From Oscillospiraceae bacterium (GTDB lineage: Bacteria > Bacillota_A > Clostridia > Oscillospirales > Oscillospiraceae), in the NCBI GenBank assembly GCA_017505505.1, contig JAFVPA010000014.1, forward strand, positions 1 to 64,000: DNA of 64,000 nucleotides. Direction: 5' to 3'. Below, piece by piece: positions 33,331-40,885 of the stretch. Position numbers and translations under genes: made by a program. The notes under the pieces were generated by a model that made no database searches, had not been told where the DNA came from, and worked only from the letters and a program-made list of their open reading frames with translations. Each line of letters starts with the position of its first letter. Position 1 is the first letter of the stretch.

Positions 33331-33444
33331 AAAATGTAGGGCGGAGGCCTGCCTCCGCCGGGCAGAAACAAAATCAGAGCGTTCAAATCATTCTGCTCAT
33401 TTTTCGTTACTGCCCGGCGGGGTCATGACCCCGCCCTACATTTT
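33331..33444. mobile_element. MITE-like element, 114 bp
   Basis: Perfect 14-bp terminal inverted repeats AAAATGTAGGGCGG and CCGCCCTACATTTT enclose two palindromes (GGCGGAGGCCTGCCTCCGCC and GGCGGGGTCATGACCCCGCC) and an inner inverted pair CCGGGCAG/CTGCCCGG. No coding capacity. It sits between two convergent genes and touches the stop codon of the DUF4179 gene. It shares its right palindrome with 15659-15686. Confidence 0.8.
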
Positions 33445-34412
33445 TATTTCACCGGGATCTCCGTCCCACAAACCACAACAGCCTGCACATCCTCCGGTCT
33501 GATGGGCACCTCAAACATAGCCCCGTAACGCCACTTGAACTTACCATCCTCCAAACTTCCGCCGCCTCCGAGATTCGCGTCCTTAATTTCCATATACGTC
33601 CCGTCCCTCAGCAGAAGCTGGGCGGTAAACCCCCGGTACGTTTTCTCCATGTGTTCACTGTCCCGCATAGGCGTTCCCAGCATTTTGATGTGGATGCCCA
33701 CAGGCGAAAGCAGCAGCTTCTGAATGGTATACTCCGCGCCATCCGCCCCCTTCACCGTCACACCCCTTGCCGGGATCTTCCGGGTGGTGTCTTCATAGCG
33801 GACCGTGAATTTCAGTTTCCACAGCCCCTCCTGTACCGGAATGTCGTCCTCCTTGCCCTTCTGCCAGATCACCAGATCCTGGAAGCTGGTCGTCACATTC
33901 CGTTTGATCCAGAACAGCCGGCTGGTACTGGTCCATTGCTCTGTGATATAAAGCGTCTTCCGGTCCTCACTGAGTCTGTAGGACATACTTCCACCGCCGG
34001 AGCCCCGGGCAAATCTACCCCCGGCCCAACGGCCAAACCGCAGTCCCTCCGGCAAAACCTCCCCATCCACATGGGTCAGGCTGTACACCGCCGCGATGTT
34101 GTACCGGTCTCCAATCACAGCGTCCGCCGTCAGGGTGTAATCGCCTACAGTTACAGATGCATTCAGCGGTACACCGATGCTTTCCACGATTTCTGTTTTA
34201 GCACCGCCATAGAAGGGTGCCAGCAGATTGCTGATATACCCGGTGCTCATCTCCGCGCTGACCGGCAGTACGAGGAAGCACATAGTCAAGCACGCCGCAA
34301 TAAGATTCCGTATCCCCCATTTTCTGCGGCCCATGGGGTGCCTCTCCGCTTCCTCCAAAATATCCTCCCGGATCTCTCCGATGGCCTCAAATAACAATTC
34401 AGCGTCCCTCAA
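33444..34412 (-). CDS. DUF4179-type anti-sigma factor-like membrane protein
   Basis: This 322-residue protein begins at a TTG (MRDAELLFEAIGEI) preceded by GGAGGGG, overlapping the sigma gene by 14 bases. A cytoplasmic N-terminus (about 30 residues), one membrane segment (NLIAACLTMCFLVLPVSA) and a large external domain typical of DUF4179 follow. In such pairs the short N-terminus holds the sigma factor and the outer domain senses stress. The stop codon sits in the terminal repeat of a MITE-like element. Confidence 0.8.
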   Translation of the reverse strand: MRDAELLFEAIGEIREDILEEAERHPMGRRKWGIRNLIAACLTMCFLVLPVSAEMSTGYISNLLAPFYGGAKTEIVESIGVPLNASVTVGDYTLTADAVIGDRYNIAAVYSLTHVDGEVLPEGLRFGRWAGGRFARGSGGGSMSYRLSEDRKTLYITEQWTSTSRLFWIKRNVTTSFQDLVIWQKGKEDDIPVQEGLWKLKFTVRYEDTTRKIPARGVTVKGADGAEYTIQKLLLSPVGIHIKMLGTPMRDSEHMEKTYRGFTAQLLLRDGTYMEIKDANLGGGGSLEDGKFKWRYGAMFEVPIRPEDVQAVVVCGTEIPVK

Positions 34413-34965
34413 AATACCCCTCCTCCCGCAGTCTTTCCCGCAGCTTTCCTCTCATCCGGTGAAGCATGCTCTCCACCTTGCTTTTGCTGAAGCCGCTGAT
34501 CTTCCCGATTTCCCTGATGGCATATCCATGCCAGTACCGCAGCACGAACACCCGCCGCTCCTGTACGGATGATTCCAGCAAAAAGGCGTTGATGGTCTGC
34601 ACCAGCTCCTTGGCCGCCAGTGCCTCATCAATGTGCCGGCCATCCGGGATGCAGTCTCCCAATTCTTCCAGCGACAGTGCCATTTCTCCGCCGCCCCGCT
34701 TCTGTGCGTCCATGCTGCGCCACCGCTTCATGCAGATACGGCGGGCCAGCTTTCCTAAGTAAGTCCGTAAATTCTCCGGGCGGTTGGGCGGGATACTGTC
34801 CCAGCCTGCCTGCCAAGTGTCGTTGACACATTCCCGGGCATCTTCTTCATTCCCCAGAATCCGCAGAGCGATCTGCATACAGTACTGCCCATATTTCCGG
34901 GCCGTTTCCTCAACGGCCTGTTCCCGGCGCTGCCAGTACAGCGCCACGATCTTGCTGTCTTCCAC
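34399..34965 (-). CDS. ECF-type RNA polymerase sigma factor
   Basis: This 188-residue protein has region 2 (YCMQIALRILGNEEDARECV to DTWQAGWDSIPPNRPENLRT) and region 4 (VQERRVFVLRYWHGYAIREI to FSKSKVESMLHRMRGKLRER). It starts at GTG behind AAAGGAGGTACGGTAA. It directs RNA polymerase to a stress regulon, is probably held by the next gene's membrane protein, and is translationally coupled to it. Confidence 0.93.
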   Translation of the reverse strand: MEDSKIVALYWQRREQAVEETARKYGQYCMQIALRILGNEEDARECVNDTWQAGWDSIPPNRPENLRTYLGKLARRICMKRWRSMDAQKRGGGEMALSLEELGDCIPDGRHIDEALAAKELVQTINAFLLESSVQERRVFVLRYWHGYAIREIGKISGFSKSKVESMLHRMRGKLRERLREEGYFEGR

Positions 34966-35274
34966 TTACCGTACCTCCTTTCATCCTTCTACTGCCAAAA
35001 AAACAGCTTCGCTTGCAAATCAGATAAAAATTAGACATCATACAGATTATAAATATATCCAGCATTCCTGCATTTTCTATGCTGTATCGTCAGGCTGCAT
35101 AAAATACAGCTATAATCATATTACAAAAATCTTTGATGTCAACCACGGGCACTGAAAGATATTCCTGCTATTCTTTTGGTGCAGACACGCAAAATGACAA
35201 GATTTTCAAAACTGCGCTAGCTGGAATTTCTGTACGCCGTGCCATTCCGATGCTTTCGCACAACTGAAAAATTG
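34966..35274. other. AT-rich non-coding stretch upstream of the sigma gene
   Basis: About 310 bases without a gene. It holds one minus-strand promoter (35115-35142) and a weak hairpin GCTGTAT/ATACAGC near 35080-35110. No other feature was found. The AT-rich composition marks the left edge of the accessory island. Confidence 0.5.
35115..35142 (-). promoter_or_regulatory. Promoter upstream of the ECF sigma gene
   Basis: TTGACA, 16 bases, TATGAT on the minus strand, about 150 bases before the GTG start. This is a vegetative-type promoter; an ECF-type autoregulated promoter was not recognised. Confidence 0.6.
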
Positions 35275-35556
35275 TCATAACGCAACCATCCAAACCGTCA
35301 GCAATCGTAAAAGTTTCCGGACAGGCGCTTGAATCCATGTAAGTCCTTTTTTCATCATCCTGAAAACACTTCGCCCTTCCTGTCGTTCCGTTTCTTCTAC
35401 GTCCTGCGCCATCAGTTCAAACATCCAGCAGTAATAGTCCGCGCATTCCCGGCATTTTCTCACATGTTGGTCTATTACTTCTGTTGTCTCCCCACTGCTT
35501 TCTCCCCGAATGTATACAGGGATCAGATCCTGGATGATCTCACAGGGATATTCCAC
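35275..35556 (-). CDS. Zinc-finger (zf-HC2) anti-sigma-like protein
   Basis: This 93-residue protein starts at GTG (MEYPCEIIQDLIPVY); GAGGTGGGAG is 4 bases upstream, better than the ATG at 35571. The Cys...His-x3-Cys-x2-Cys pattern (PCEIIQDL, QHVRKCRECADYY) is that of zf-HC2 anti-sigma factors. A C-terminal hydrophobic end (KLLRLLTVWMVAL) may be a membrane anchor, but it is short and the gene may be truncated. No sigma gene is adjacent on its own operon; the nearest is at 34399. Confidence 0.75.
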   Translation of the reverse strand: MEYPCEIIQDLIPVYIRGESSGETTEVIDQHVRKCRECADYYCWMFELMAQDVEETERQEGRSVFRMMKKGLTWIQAPVRKLLRLLTVWMVAL

Positions 35557-35567
35557 TATCTCCCACC

Positions 35568-36230
35568 TCATTTATCGTATGCGTTCATATGCACGAATGT
35601 CTGATACTCCAGATTATCCATCGAAAGTTTCAGTTCCATCTCTACAGGATGTAACGCCTTTCTTAAGCAATTCAGATCATACTGTGAGTAGGTTCCCGGC
35701 TTAAAATAGGCCATGGTAATATGCGGTGTTAATGCATAACCCAACGGTACAACAGATTCCAATGTCAGATACATCTCGTCCAGTCTGCACCAGGAATCCT
35801 CGTCTGCCGGCCTAAGTCCCAGAACGATGCTGGTATTGACCATATTGAACAGCCATGTTGCGTTCAGGACCAGGGGCCGCTGTCCCTGCCATTGTTCCAG
35901 AATAGGTTTTGCCTGATCCTCCGCTTTCTTCATTTTTGTTTTGAGATCATCTGACATTTCCGGTGCATTTACCAGATCATGGAGTGTCATATGAAAGGTG
36001 GAAGGATCCAGCTTCTGAGACAGCATCCAACCTGCTGCACAGTACAATTCATCCTGAACCTTCTGCAGATGTACCTTTGCGGTGTCATTCAGATCAAACA
36101 CGATCGTATTTCCAAAGAACGGAAGAAACGCTCCCGTCTGACTGACTTTCTTGCACAAATTCGGATTGGTAGTGAGATCCCCCCATTCCGGGAGGCTTTT
36201 GAAAATATATTTTTCCAATAAGTTGATCAT
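35568..36230 (-). CDS. 2H phosphoesterase (2'-5' RNA ligase-like) superfamily protein
   Basis: This 220-residue protein has the two H-x-T/S-x motifs of the superfamily: FHMTLHDL (about residue 80) and TPHITMAYF (about 170). Members hydrolyse or ligate 2',3'-cyclic phosphate RNA ends or cyclic nucleotides. The start follows AGGAGAAAAAT. It overlaps the zf-HC2 gene region. The nearest hammerhead ribozymes (38665-38892) make exactly this kind of RNA end, though a link is only suggested by proximity. Confidence 0.8.
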   Translation of the reverse strand: MINLLEKYIFKSLPEWGDLTTNPNLCKKVSQTGAFLPFFGNTIVFDLNDTAKVHLQKVQDELYCAAGWMLSQKLDPSTFHMTLHDLVNAPEMSDDLKTKMKKAEDQAKPILEQWQGQRPLVLNATWLFNMVNTSIVLGLRPADEDSWCRLDEMYLTLESVVPLGYALTPHITMAYFKPGTYSQYDLNCLRKALHPVEMELKLSMDNLEYQTFVHMNAYDK

Positions 36231-36277
36231 ATTTTTCTCCTGTCACAATACATTTTTTCAATAGAGGGTATCTTTGT

Positions 36278-36808
36278 TTATGCTGTGCTTTCCCTTACAG
36301 GATAGCACCAGGTACAATCCTTACCGATGCAGGACCCTGTACGGAAGTCACTCAGAAATGCCAGCTGCAAACCTGCGTGAAGCTCTGTATGGAAATTGGC
36401 CTCTATGTTGGGATGGGGATATACCTTAAAACAATACGGAATCTTGGACTGGGCCGGAATGCGGAGATTTTGCATCGTTGCTTCATCCATAATATGGACG
36501 CCCAGTTCTCTTCCCTGCATATCCGCTACGGAGATAAACATAATTTCCATGTTCCGAAGATGGTAGTCCGCATTTTGATTACAGAAATTCCCCTCAATGA
36601 CAATCATTTCTCCGTCCCACCGGTAGGATAACAGCTCATAGGAAAAATTTGAGGCAATCTCTGCCTCTCGTTCTTCCTGAAGCTTCCACATCTGCTGTAT
36701 TGTCCGAAAAACTGCCGTCAGGCCCGTTCCAATGCTGCAAAGGATCAATATCACAAGACAGGCCAGAAAGAACCCTCTTTTTGCAGACTGAATGTTCCAT
36801 AAATTCAT
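36278..36808 (-). CDS. Membrane-anchored protein of unknown function
   Basis: This 176-residue protein has one N-terminal membrane segment (GFFLACLVILILCSIGTGLT, residues about 12-31) and an external domain of about 140 residues with Cys near the end (GSCIGKDCTWCYPV). The segment EGNFCNQNADYHLRNMEIMF suggests a beta-rich FxLYD-like fold, weakly. The start follows GTGGGGAAATCACT. It is in line with the 2H gene 47 bases downstream. Confidence 0.6.
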   Translation of the reverse strand: MNLWNIQSAKRGFFLACLVILILCSIGTGLTAVFRTIQQMWKLQEEREAEIASNFSYELLSYRWDGEMIVIEGNFCNQNADYHLRNMEIMFISVADMQGRELGVHIMDEATMQNLRIPAQSKIPYCFKVYPHPNIEANFHTELHAGLQLAFLSDFRTGSCIGKDCTWCYPVRESTA

Positions 36809-36840
36809 AGTGATTTCCCCACTTTTTAAATAGATTTCAA

Positions 36841-36880
36841 ATAATCGGCCAGCAGAAAACCATCACCGCTGGCCGATTAT
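36841..36880. terminator. Terminator after the PHP gene pair
   Basis: ATAATCGGCCAGC pairs with GCTGGCCGATTAT (13 bp, 14-base loop). T-rich sequence follows on both sides. It ends the transcript 38600-37064 on the minus strand. Confidence 0.8.
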
Positions 36881-36976
36881 TTTGCGTGACCGCACGATTT
36901 CGCCAACCGTGCAACCCACTTACTTCGTTATCCTGATTTTCATACTAATTCTTGAGCAAAATATTTCACCGAGAAT

Positions 36977-37020
36977 GCTGTGCTGAAAGCACAGCTGAAT
37001 CTGCAGTACATTGCAGATTC
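36977..37020. other. Two adjacent strong hairpins, unknown role
   Basis: GCTGTGC/GCACAGC (36977-36995, 5-base loop) and GAATCTGCA/TGCAGATTC (36997-37020, 6-base loop) stand one base apart, with GAGA and TCTC outside them. They lie downstream of the PHP gene on the minus strand. No T-run follows, and no known RNA family is recognised. Confidence 0.5.
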
Positions 37021-37063
37021 CCGTCTCATCTGAGTCATTATGTAAAAGCTGTTAAGGCTTGTA

Positions 37064-37786
37064 TTAAGAATCAGTATCGTTTATCAGCAGTCTGGAGGCA
37101 TTTTGAAAACTGATTGCCTCCAGGTATCGTTTGCTGCAATTCTGTTGCAGCCAATTCATCCCCTGTTCAATGCTCGGTGGACGGTAGTAGCTGCGATGGG
37201 TGTCGGTCCCCAAAAAATCTACCAGTTTTTCGCGGATCAACGATCTGGCCCAGTCGCGAACGTTTTCTTCGCCATATTCTTCCAGACTATACACATTCAC
37301 CTGAATCAGGCAGCCACTCTGCCGAATATCGTGAATGTACGCCATCCGGCGCAAATAGACATACCGTTCCATATGTGCAATGATTGGGATCCACCCGGCC
37401 TGCTGCAGCTCGGATAAACAAAAGCTTGCGTCTTCAGGGGAGATCCAGGGAGAGAATTCAGCCAGAACATACCGGGTACCATTCATGGAAGGAAGTCTTT
37501 TGTTAGAGAGATATGCCAGAATAGCCGGCATATCTCTCTTCGCGCACATCACTTCACATCCCAAATAGAAGTTCAGTTCAGGAAAGATACCCTGAAGCAC
37601 AGTCTTCATTCGATAAAAATCCCTAAAAACCACATCTGAATTTTGGAAAAATGCTTCACTGTGAGGTGTTGCAAACACATCGGTGACACCCTGATTTTTT
37701 GCAAAGAAAACCTGAGAAATGGTACCGTTCAAAGAATCAGAACCATCGTCCACACAGGGAACAATGTGTGTATGAATATCAATCAT
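37064..37786 (-). CDS. CpsB/CapC-type PHP phosphatase
   Basis: This 240-residue protein has the full PHP metal set: MIDIHTHIVPCVDDGS at the N-terminus, FATPHSEAFF (about 38), LGCEVM (about 75), IIAHMERY (about 138) and LGTDTHRS (about 194). CpsB proteins are Mn-dependent protein-tyrosine phosphatases that control capsule synthesis kinases. No capsule genes are nearby, so the substrate here is unknown. It follows a degenerate paralogue 28 bases upstream in the same transcript, downstream of two hammerhead ribozymes. Confidence 0.87.
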   Translation of the reverse strand: MIDIHTHIVPCVDDGSDSLNGTISQVFFAKNQGVTDVFATPHSEAFFQNSDVVFRDFYRMKTVLQGIFPELNFYLGCEVMCAKRDMPAILAYLSNKRLPSMNGTRYVLAEFSPWISPEDASFCLSELQQAGWIPIIAHMERYVYLRRMAYIHDIRQSGCLIQVNVYSLEEYGEENVRDWARSLIREKLVDFLGTDTHRSYYRPPSIEQGMNWLQQNCSKRYLEAISFQNASRLLINDTDS

Positions 37787-37814
37787 AAAGAAATCCCCCA
37801 GCTGTTACCATGAA

Positions 37815-38600
37815 TTATTCGCCTTCTACAGAAGGCCGAAACAGCCAACTCGCATTGCCCCAGGTAATGGCCTGCAGATAGTCAGGTGTGCAGATATTGG
37901 AAATAGATTCGATTTCCTCCCGAATATGCGGCGGATTCGTAAATGTATTCCGGGCATTGGTTGCCATAACGTCAACAACGCCGGAGCGGATCATCTCTCT
38001 TGGCCAGCTGTTGTCTTCAGAAAAATGAAGCGAAAAAGTATCCAGCTGGATCAGACAACGGAACTGATAGAATGCATCCCGAGGGGCTTCTCCCTTCAGA
38101 CACTTGATTTCATGGATATCGTGCTTCAGTGTGTAAATGTTCTGAGCATGGCTCAGAACCGGGTGATACCCTTCCTTATCCAGACGGTCCAGACAGAACC
38201 ACAGATCTTCCCGGGTAATGTCAACGGGGAAAGAAACCAAAACATAGGGGCTGTTGTTGAGGGTAGGCAAGTGCTTCTTTTTCAGATGGTAAATTACGTT
38301 CTCCACCTCGCTGCGGGAGCAGGTAATTTCGCAGCCCAAGCCGAGTTCCATCTTGGGCAGGAAATAACGGATTCTGCTGCGCAAAGACTTGTAACGTTCA
38401 GAGATGCTGGCAGGAATCCCCTCTGCTGCGGAATCCGTCAGCGCATCCAGAAAGGCTGCGCTGGGAGGAGTAGCCATGATAAAGCGGCAGCCCTGAGTAT
38501 ATGCTTCAAAAGCCATGCAGAACGCCATATCTTCATCCTGAGCACATTCGCAGAACGGTTCTGTACCATACATCAGATGATTCTTCGTATCAAAAAACAT
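37815..38600 (-). CDS. Degenerate PHP/CpsB-like protein (probable pseudoenzyme)
   Basis: This 261-residue protein starts MFFDTKNHLM after AAGGAGGCTTG. It aligns by eye with the next gene, but the metal ligands are lost: DxHTH has become DTKNHL, ATPHS has become ATPPS, and GTDTH has become ATNAR. GCEITC and one His (LSHAQN) remain. It is probably not a phosphatase; it may bind or regulate the active neighbour. It sits directly downstream of two tandem hammerhead ribozymes in its own 5' leader. Confidence 0.75.
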   Translation of the reverse strand: MFFDTKNHLMYGTEPFCECAQDEDMAFCMAFEAYTQGCRFIMATPPSAAFLDALTDSAAEGIPASISERYKSLRSRIRYFLPKMELGLGCEITCSRSEVENVIYHLKKKHLPTLNNSPYVLVSFPVDITREDLWFCLDRLDKEGYHPVLSHAQNIYTLKHDIHEIKCLKGEAPRDAFYQFRCLIQLDTFSLHFSEDNSWPREMIRSGVVDVMATNARNTFTNPPHIREEIESISNICTPDYLQAITWGNASWLFRPSVEGE

Positions 38601-38664
38601 GATCAAGCCTCCTTGTATTATTTGGCCGTTGGCCATAAAAATGTATAGGATCCTATTGTGGCTT

Positions 38665-38724
38665 TCCACGACCGGCATTGGACTGCCGGTTTCGGTTCGT
38701 GGCCGGCGAACCTCATCAGGTGGA
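38665..38724 (-). ncRNA. Hammerhead ribozyme B (type I)
   Basis: The minus strand has the full hammerhead core. Stem I is TCCAC with GTGGA, then CTGATGA (38719-38713). Stem II is GGTTCG/CGAACC with loop CCGGCCA, then GAA. Stem III is ACCGGCA/TGCCGGT with loop GTCCAA, then C17. Predicted cleavage is between 38670 and 38669. All conserved core bases are present. The ends leave through stem I (type I). After cleavage the new 5' end GTGGAAAGCCAC can fold on itself, which would block re-ligation. Confidence 0.92.
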
Positions 38725-38834
38725 TATTGCGAACAGGGAAACGGAAACACAGGTACTTGCAGCGACGCGGCAACAATTCTTCCACATCATGCAGTTGCGA
38801 TGTGCAGATGGCTACCTGCCATCTGTGTACAGCT

Positions 38835-38892
38835 TCCCACGACCCCATTATGGAGTTTCGGCTGACAGCCAATCAGCCATCATCAGGCGGGA
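38835..38892 (-). ncRNA. Hammerhead ribozyme A (type I, one core insertion)
   Basis: On the minus strand stem I is TCCCGC with GTGGGA (one G-U), then CTGATGA (38886-38880), then one extra T at 38879. Stem II is GGCTGA/TCAGCC with loop TTGGCTG, then GAA. Stem III is ACTCCA/TGGGGT with a 3-base loop, then C17. Predicted cleavage is between 38841 and 38840. The inserted T between the core and stem II departs from the consensus and may slow it. It is the upstream member of the pair. Confidence 0.85.
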
Positions 38893-38907
38893 TATGGTAT
38901 GTCTTGG

Positions 38908-38936
38908 ATGCTAAAATTTTACCATGGGCCCAGCAA
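38908..38936 (-). promoter_or_regulatory. Candidate promoter of the ribozyme/PHP transcript
   Basis: TTGCTG, 17 bases, TAGCAT on the minus strand. The predicted start near 38901 is only about 9 bases before hammerhead A. The boxes are weak matches. Confidence 0.4.
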
Positions 38937-38968
38937 GCCCACATCCCATCTCACACGGAAAGACAAAA

Positions 38969-38998
38969 ATTCCCCCGGTGATGCTTCACCGGGGGAAT
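38969..38998 (-). terminator. Terminator of the AAA+/Hsp70-like operon
   Basis: ATTCCCCCGGTGA pairs with TCACCGGGGGAAT (13 bp, 4-base loop), followed by TTTTTG on the minus strand, 12 bases after the AAA+ stop codon. Confidence 0.93.
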
Positions 38999-39009
38999 AA
39001 ACATATCAA

Positions 39010-40875
39010 TTATCTATACTGTTCTTTCAGCAATCGGTCCATGGTGTTGCCTATCCAGCGGACCATTCTCTGATCGTAGAGGGAAAGGTGCTTGTACTGG
39101 GAATCCGGAATATTCAGGCACAGGGGCATCTGACGCATATCCATCCAATCTTTTTTGCTGTCGGGCGTAGCCTTGTCCGGGGTATAGGTTTCCCGGCTGA
39201 ACAGGGGCTGCTCAGAATTGGCCGGATGGGTGTTTTCCTGCAGCACGGTCATATAGGTCAGGGCTGCGGTTTCCAGAGTTTTGCGGATCCGGGAGTCTAC
39301 AGTGAACCTACCCTGCGCGACAGCCCGTTTCATAGCATCCCTGGCCGCTGCTCTGCGGCTTTCCGACCAACCTGTTGCTTCATAGACCCTGCTGCCAGGA
39401 AGCAGATCCATCTCAATGACCATTTCATTAGCCAGTGCTGTGATATCCGCGCCGGTGAGGAAGCAGGCATAGTCTTCCTGATCCAGAGCGGCACAGATAT
39501 CCACCAGTTCTCTCGCCAGCGGCTTGTTCTCGCTGCCCAGATGATGGCGGATATTGTCATTCATAATAGATACGCATTCTTCATAAGTAGGCAGCATTAG
39601 GCTGAAAATCATGCTGAACCGTCCGGAGCGTAAAAATTCAGGATGCTTTGTAGAGATAGCAGAAATATCATTGGCGGTAGCTACGATGAACACAGACCGC
39701 TTCATCTCCTGCATGAAGGTCAGCAGTTTTGCAAAAATCCGGGTCATTGCAGCGCTGCCACTGTCACCACCTCCGTTTTCCCAGAGCTTTTCCACCTCGT
39801 CCATCCAAAGCACGCAGGGTGCGCCGGCGGACTGCAGATCCTCCAGGATTTCATCCATATTTTTATCAGACTCGCCCAGGTGCTTATCCAAGATCCGGCT
39901 CATTTCCAGCTTGATCAGAGGAAGTCCCAGAATGGCGGCACAGGCCTTAGCCATCATGCTCTTTCCGGTACCGGGCAAGCCCAGCAGCAGAATTCCTTTG
40001 GTAATGTCCTTTTCGCTGTCAAAATCCGTACGGCGGATATTGGCCCGGTGCTTTCTCAGCCATTTACGTACCGGCTTAAGACCTTGCCCCTCGTCTATTG
40101 CTTCCATACATTCCAGCCTGCCGTGAGCCTTGAGCTGCTTATTTTTTGCTTCCCGGATCACGGCTTCAGCAATTTTCCTGTTCAGCAGTCGGGTCTCGTC
40201 TGCAGAGCCATAGTGGATACTATCCAGAATATTGCGTACCTTCAGTTCCGGAAAACCAGCCAGATTGTCGGCATACCAGCCGGACAGATCCTTCATTTTT
40301 TCATTATACCGCTCCCATTCCCGGGGATCTTTGGGCCGCTCCCAGTATTCGGAAAGAAGCAGTCGAAAATCCTCCTGATTCAGAGCCGGTAATTCGATCC
40401 GGGCCACATGGGGCTCCAGCACACTGGGAATTTTCACCTGGCGGCCATAGATGACCATGCAGCTTCTGGGGCCGGGTTCTCCTGCGTACCGGGAAGCACT
40501 GCACAGCTCCTGGTAATCCATCAGGTATTTTAAGTGGGCCTTGTCCAGTTCCCCCTTTTCATCAGCAGCCAAATAAATGACCACCTGTTCCTTTTCCAGA
40601 AGCGTCAGCCAGAGGTCCGTATCCTCCTCTTCAAAAGAAACCTTTTTCCGGGCTCTGGACTTCTTCAGAATATCCTCCAGACGGATGTAGTTCTGGCTCC
40701 TCCGGCCGGGGATATAGACGCTCCGGTCCCCGGCACTGTCGAAAAAGGCTTCCTGCAGGATAGCCTGGACCTGAGCGAAGTCGTCCGTCACCAGGTGCAA
40801 TATGGGTGTGCAGCCTGCCAGCGCCCGGCGGGTCTCCCCCCGGGCGCTGTTCGTAGAGTTTGTAATTTTAACCAT
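39010..40875 (-). CDS. AAA+ ATPase of an Hsp70-associated operon
   Basis: This 621-residue protein has an N-terminal region of about 270 residues (including PILHLVTDDFAQVQAILQEA, Ycf46-like) and an AAA core with Walker A GLPGTGKSMMAKA (about 299-308). Walker B is VLWMDEVEKLW (about 355) and the sensor/Arg region is FIVATANDISAI to FLRSGRF. A C-terminal domain of about 190 residues follows. It probably remodels a protein target with ATP, perhaps together with the Hsp70-like partner 10 bases upstream. It is last in the operon 47215-39010. The start follows GAGGAGGTTTCC. Confidence 0.87.
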   Translation of the reverse strand: MVKITNSTNSARGETRRALAGCTPILHLVTDDFAQVQAILQEAFFDSAGDRSVYIPGRRSQNYIRLEDILKKSRARKKVSFEEEDTDLWLTLLEKEQVVIYLAADEKGELDKAHLKYLMDYQELCSASRYAGEPGPRSCMVIYGRQVKIPSVLEPHVARIELPALNQEDFRLLLSEYWERPKDPREWERYNEKMKDLSGWYADNLAGFPELKVRNILDSIHYGSADETRLLNRKIAEAVIREAKNKQLKAHGRLECMEAIDEGQGLKPVRKWLRKHRANIRRTDFDSEKDITKGILLLGLPGTGKSMMAKACAAILGLPLIKLEMSRILDKHLGESDKNMDEILEDLQSAGAPCVLWMDEVEKLWENGGGDSGSAAMTRIFAKLLTFMQEMKRSVFIVATANDISAISTKHPEFLRSGRFSMIFSLMLPTYEECVSIMNDNIRHHLGSENKPLARELVDICAALDQEDYACFLTGADITALANEMVIEMDLLPGSRVYEATGWSESRRAAARDAMKRAVAQGRFTVDSRIRKTLETAALTYMTVLQENTHPANSEQPLFSRETYTPDKATPDSKKDWMDMRQMPLCLNIPDSQYKHLSLYDQRMVRWIGNTMDRLLKEQYR

Positions 40876-40885
40876 GGAAACCTCC

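Larger units (their letters stand above)
38601..39009 (-). other. Structured 5' leader region with two ribozymes
   Basis: About 410 bases without a gene. From upstream on the minus strand it contains a terminator of the AAA+ operon (38969-38998), a weak promoter (38908-38936) and hammerhead A (38835-38892). A 171-base RNA between the cleavage sites carries a hairpin at 38806-38824. Hammerhead B (38665-38724) follows, then the leader of the PHP-like gene. Confidence 0.75.

Noticed and set aside
33331..33444. Could the repeated palindromes be a CRISPR array?
   Set aside because: Only a pair of inverted units, no regular spacers, no cas genes.
38618..38872. An 84-codon open frame across the ribozyme region
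   Set aside because: It runs through both hammerhead motifs, has no ribosome site, and its sequence shows no protein-like character; the RNA structures explain the conservation-like patterns better.
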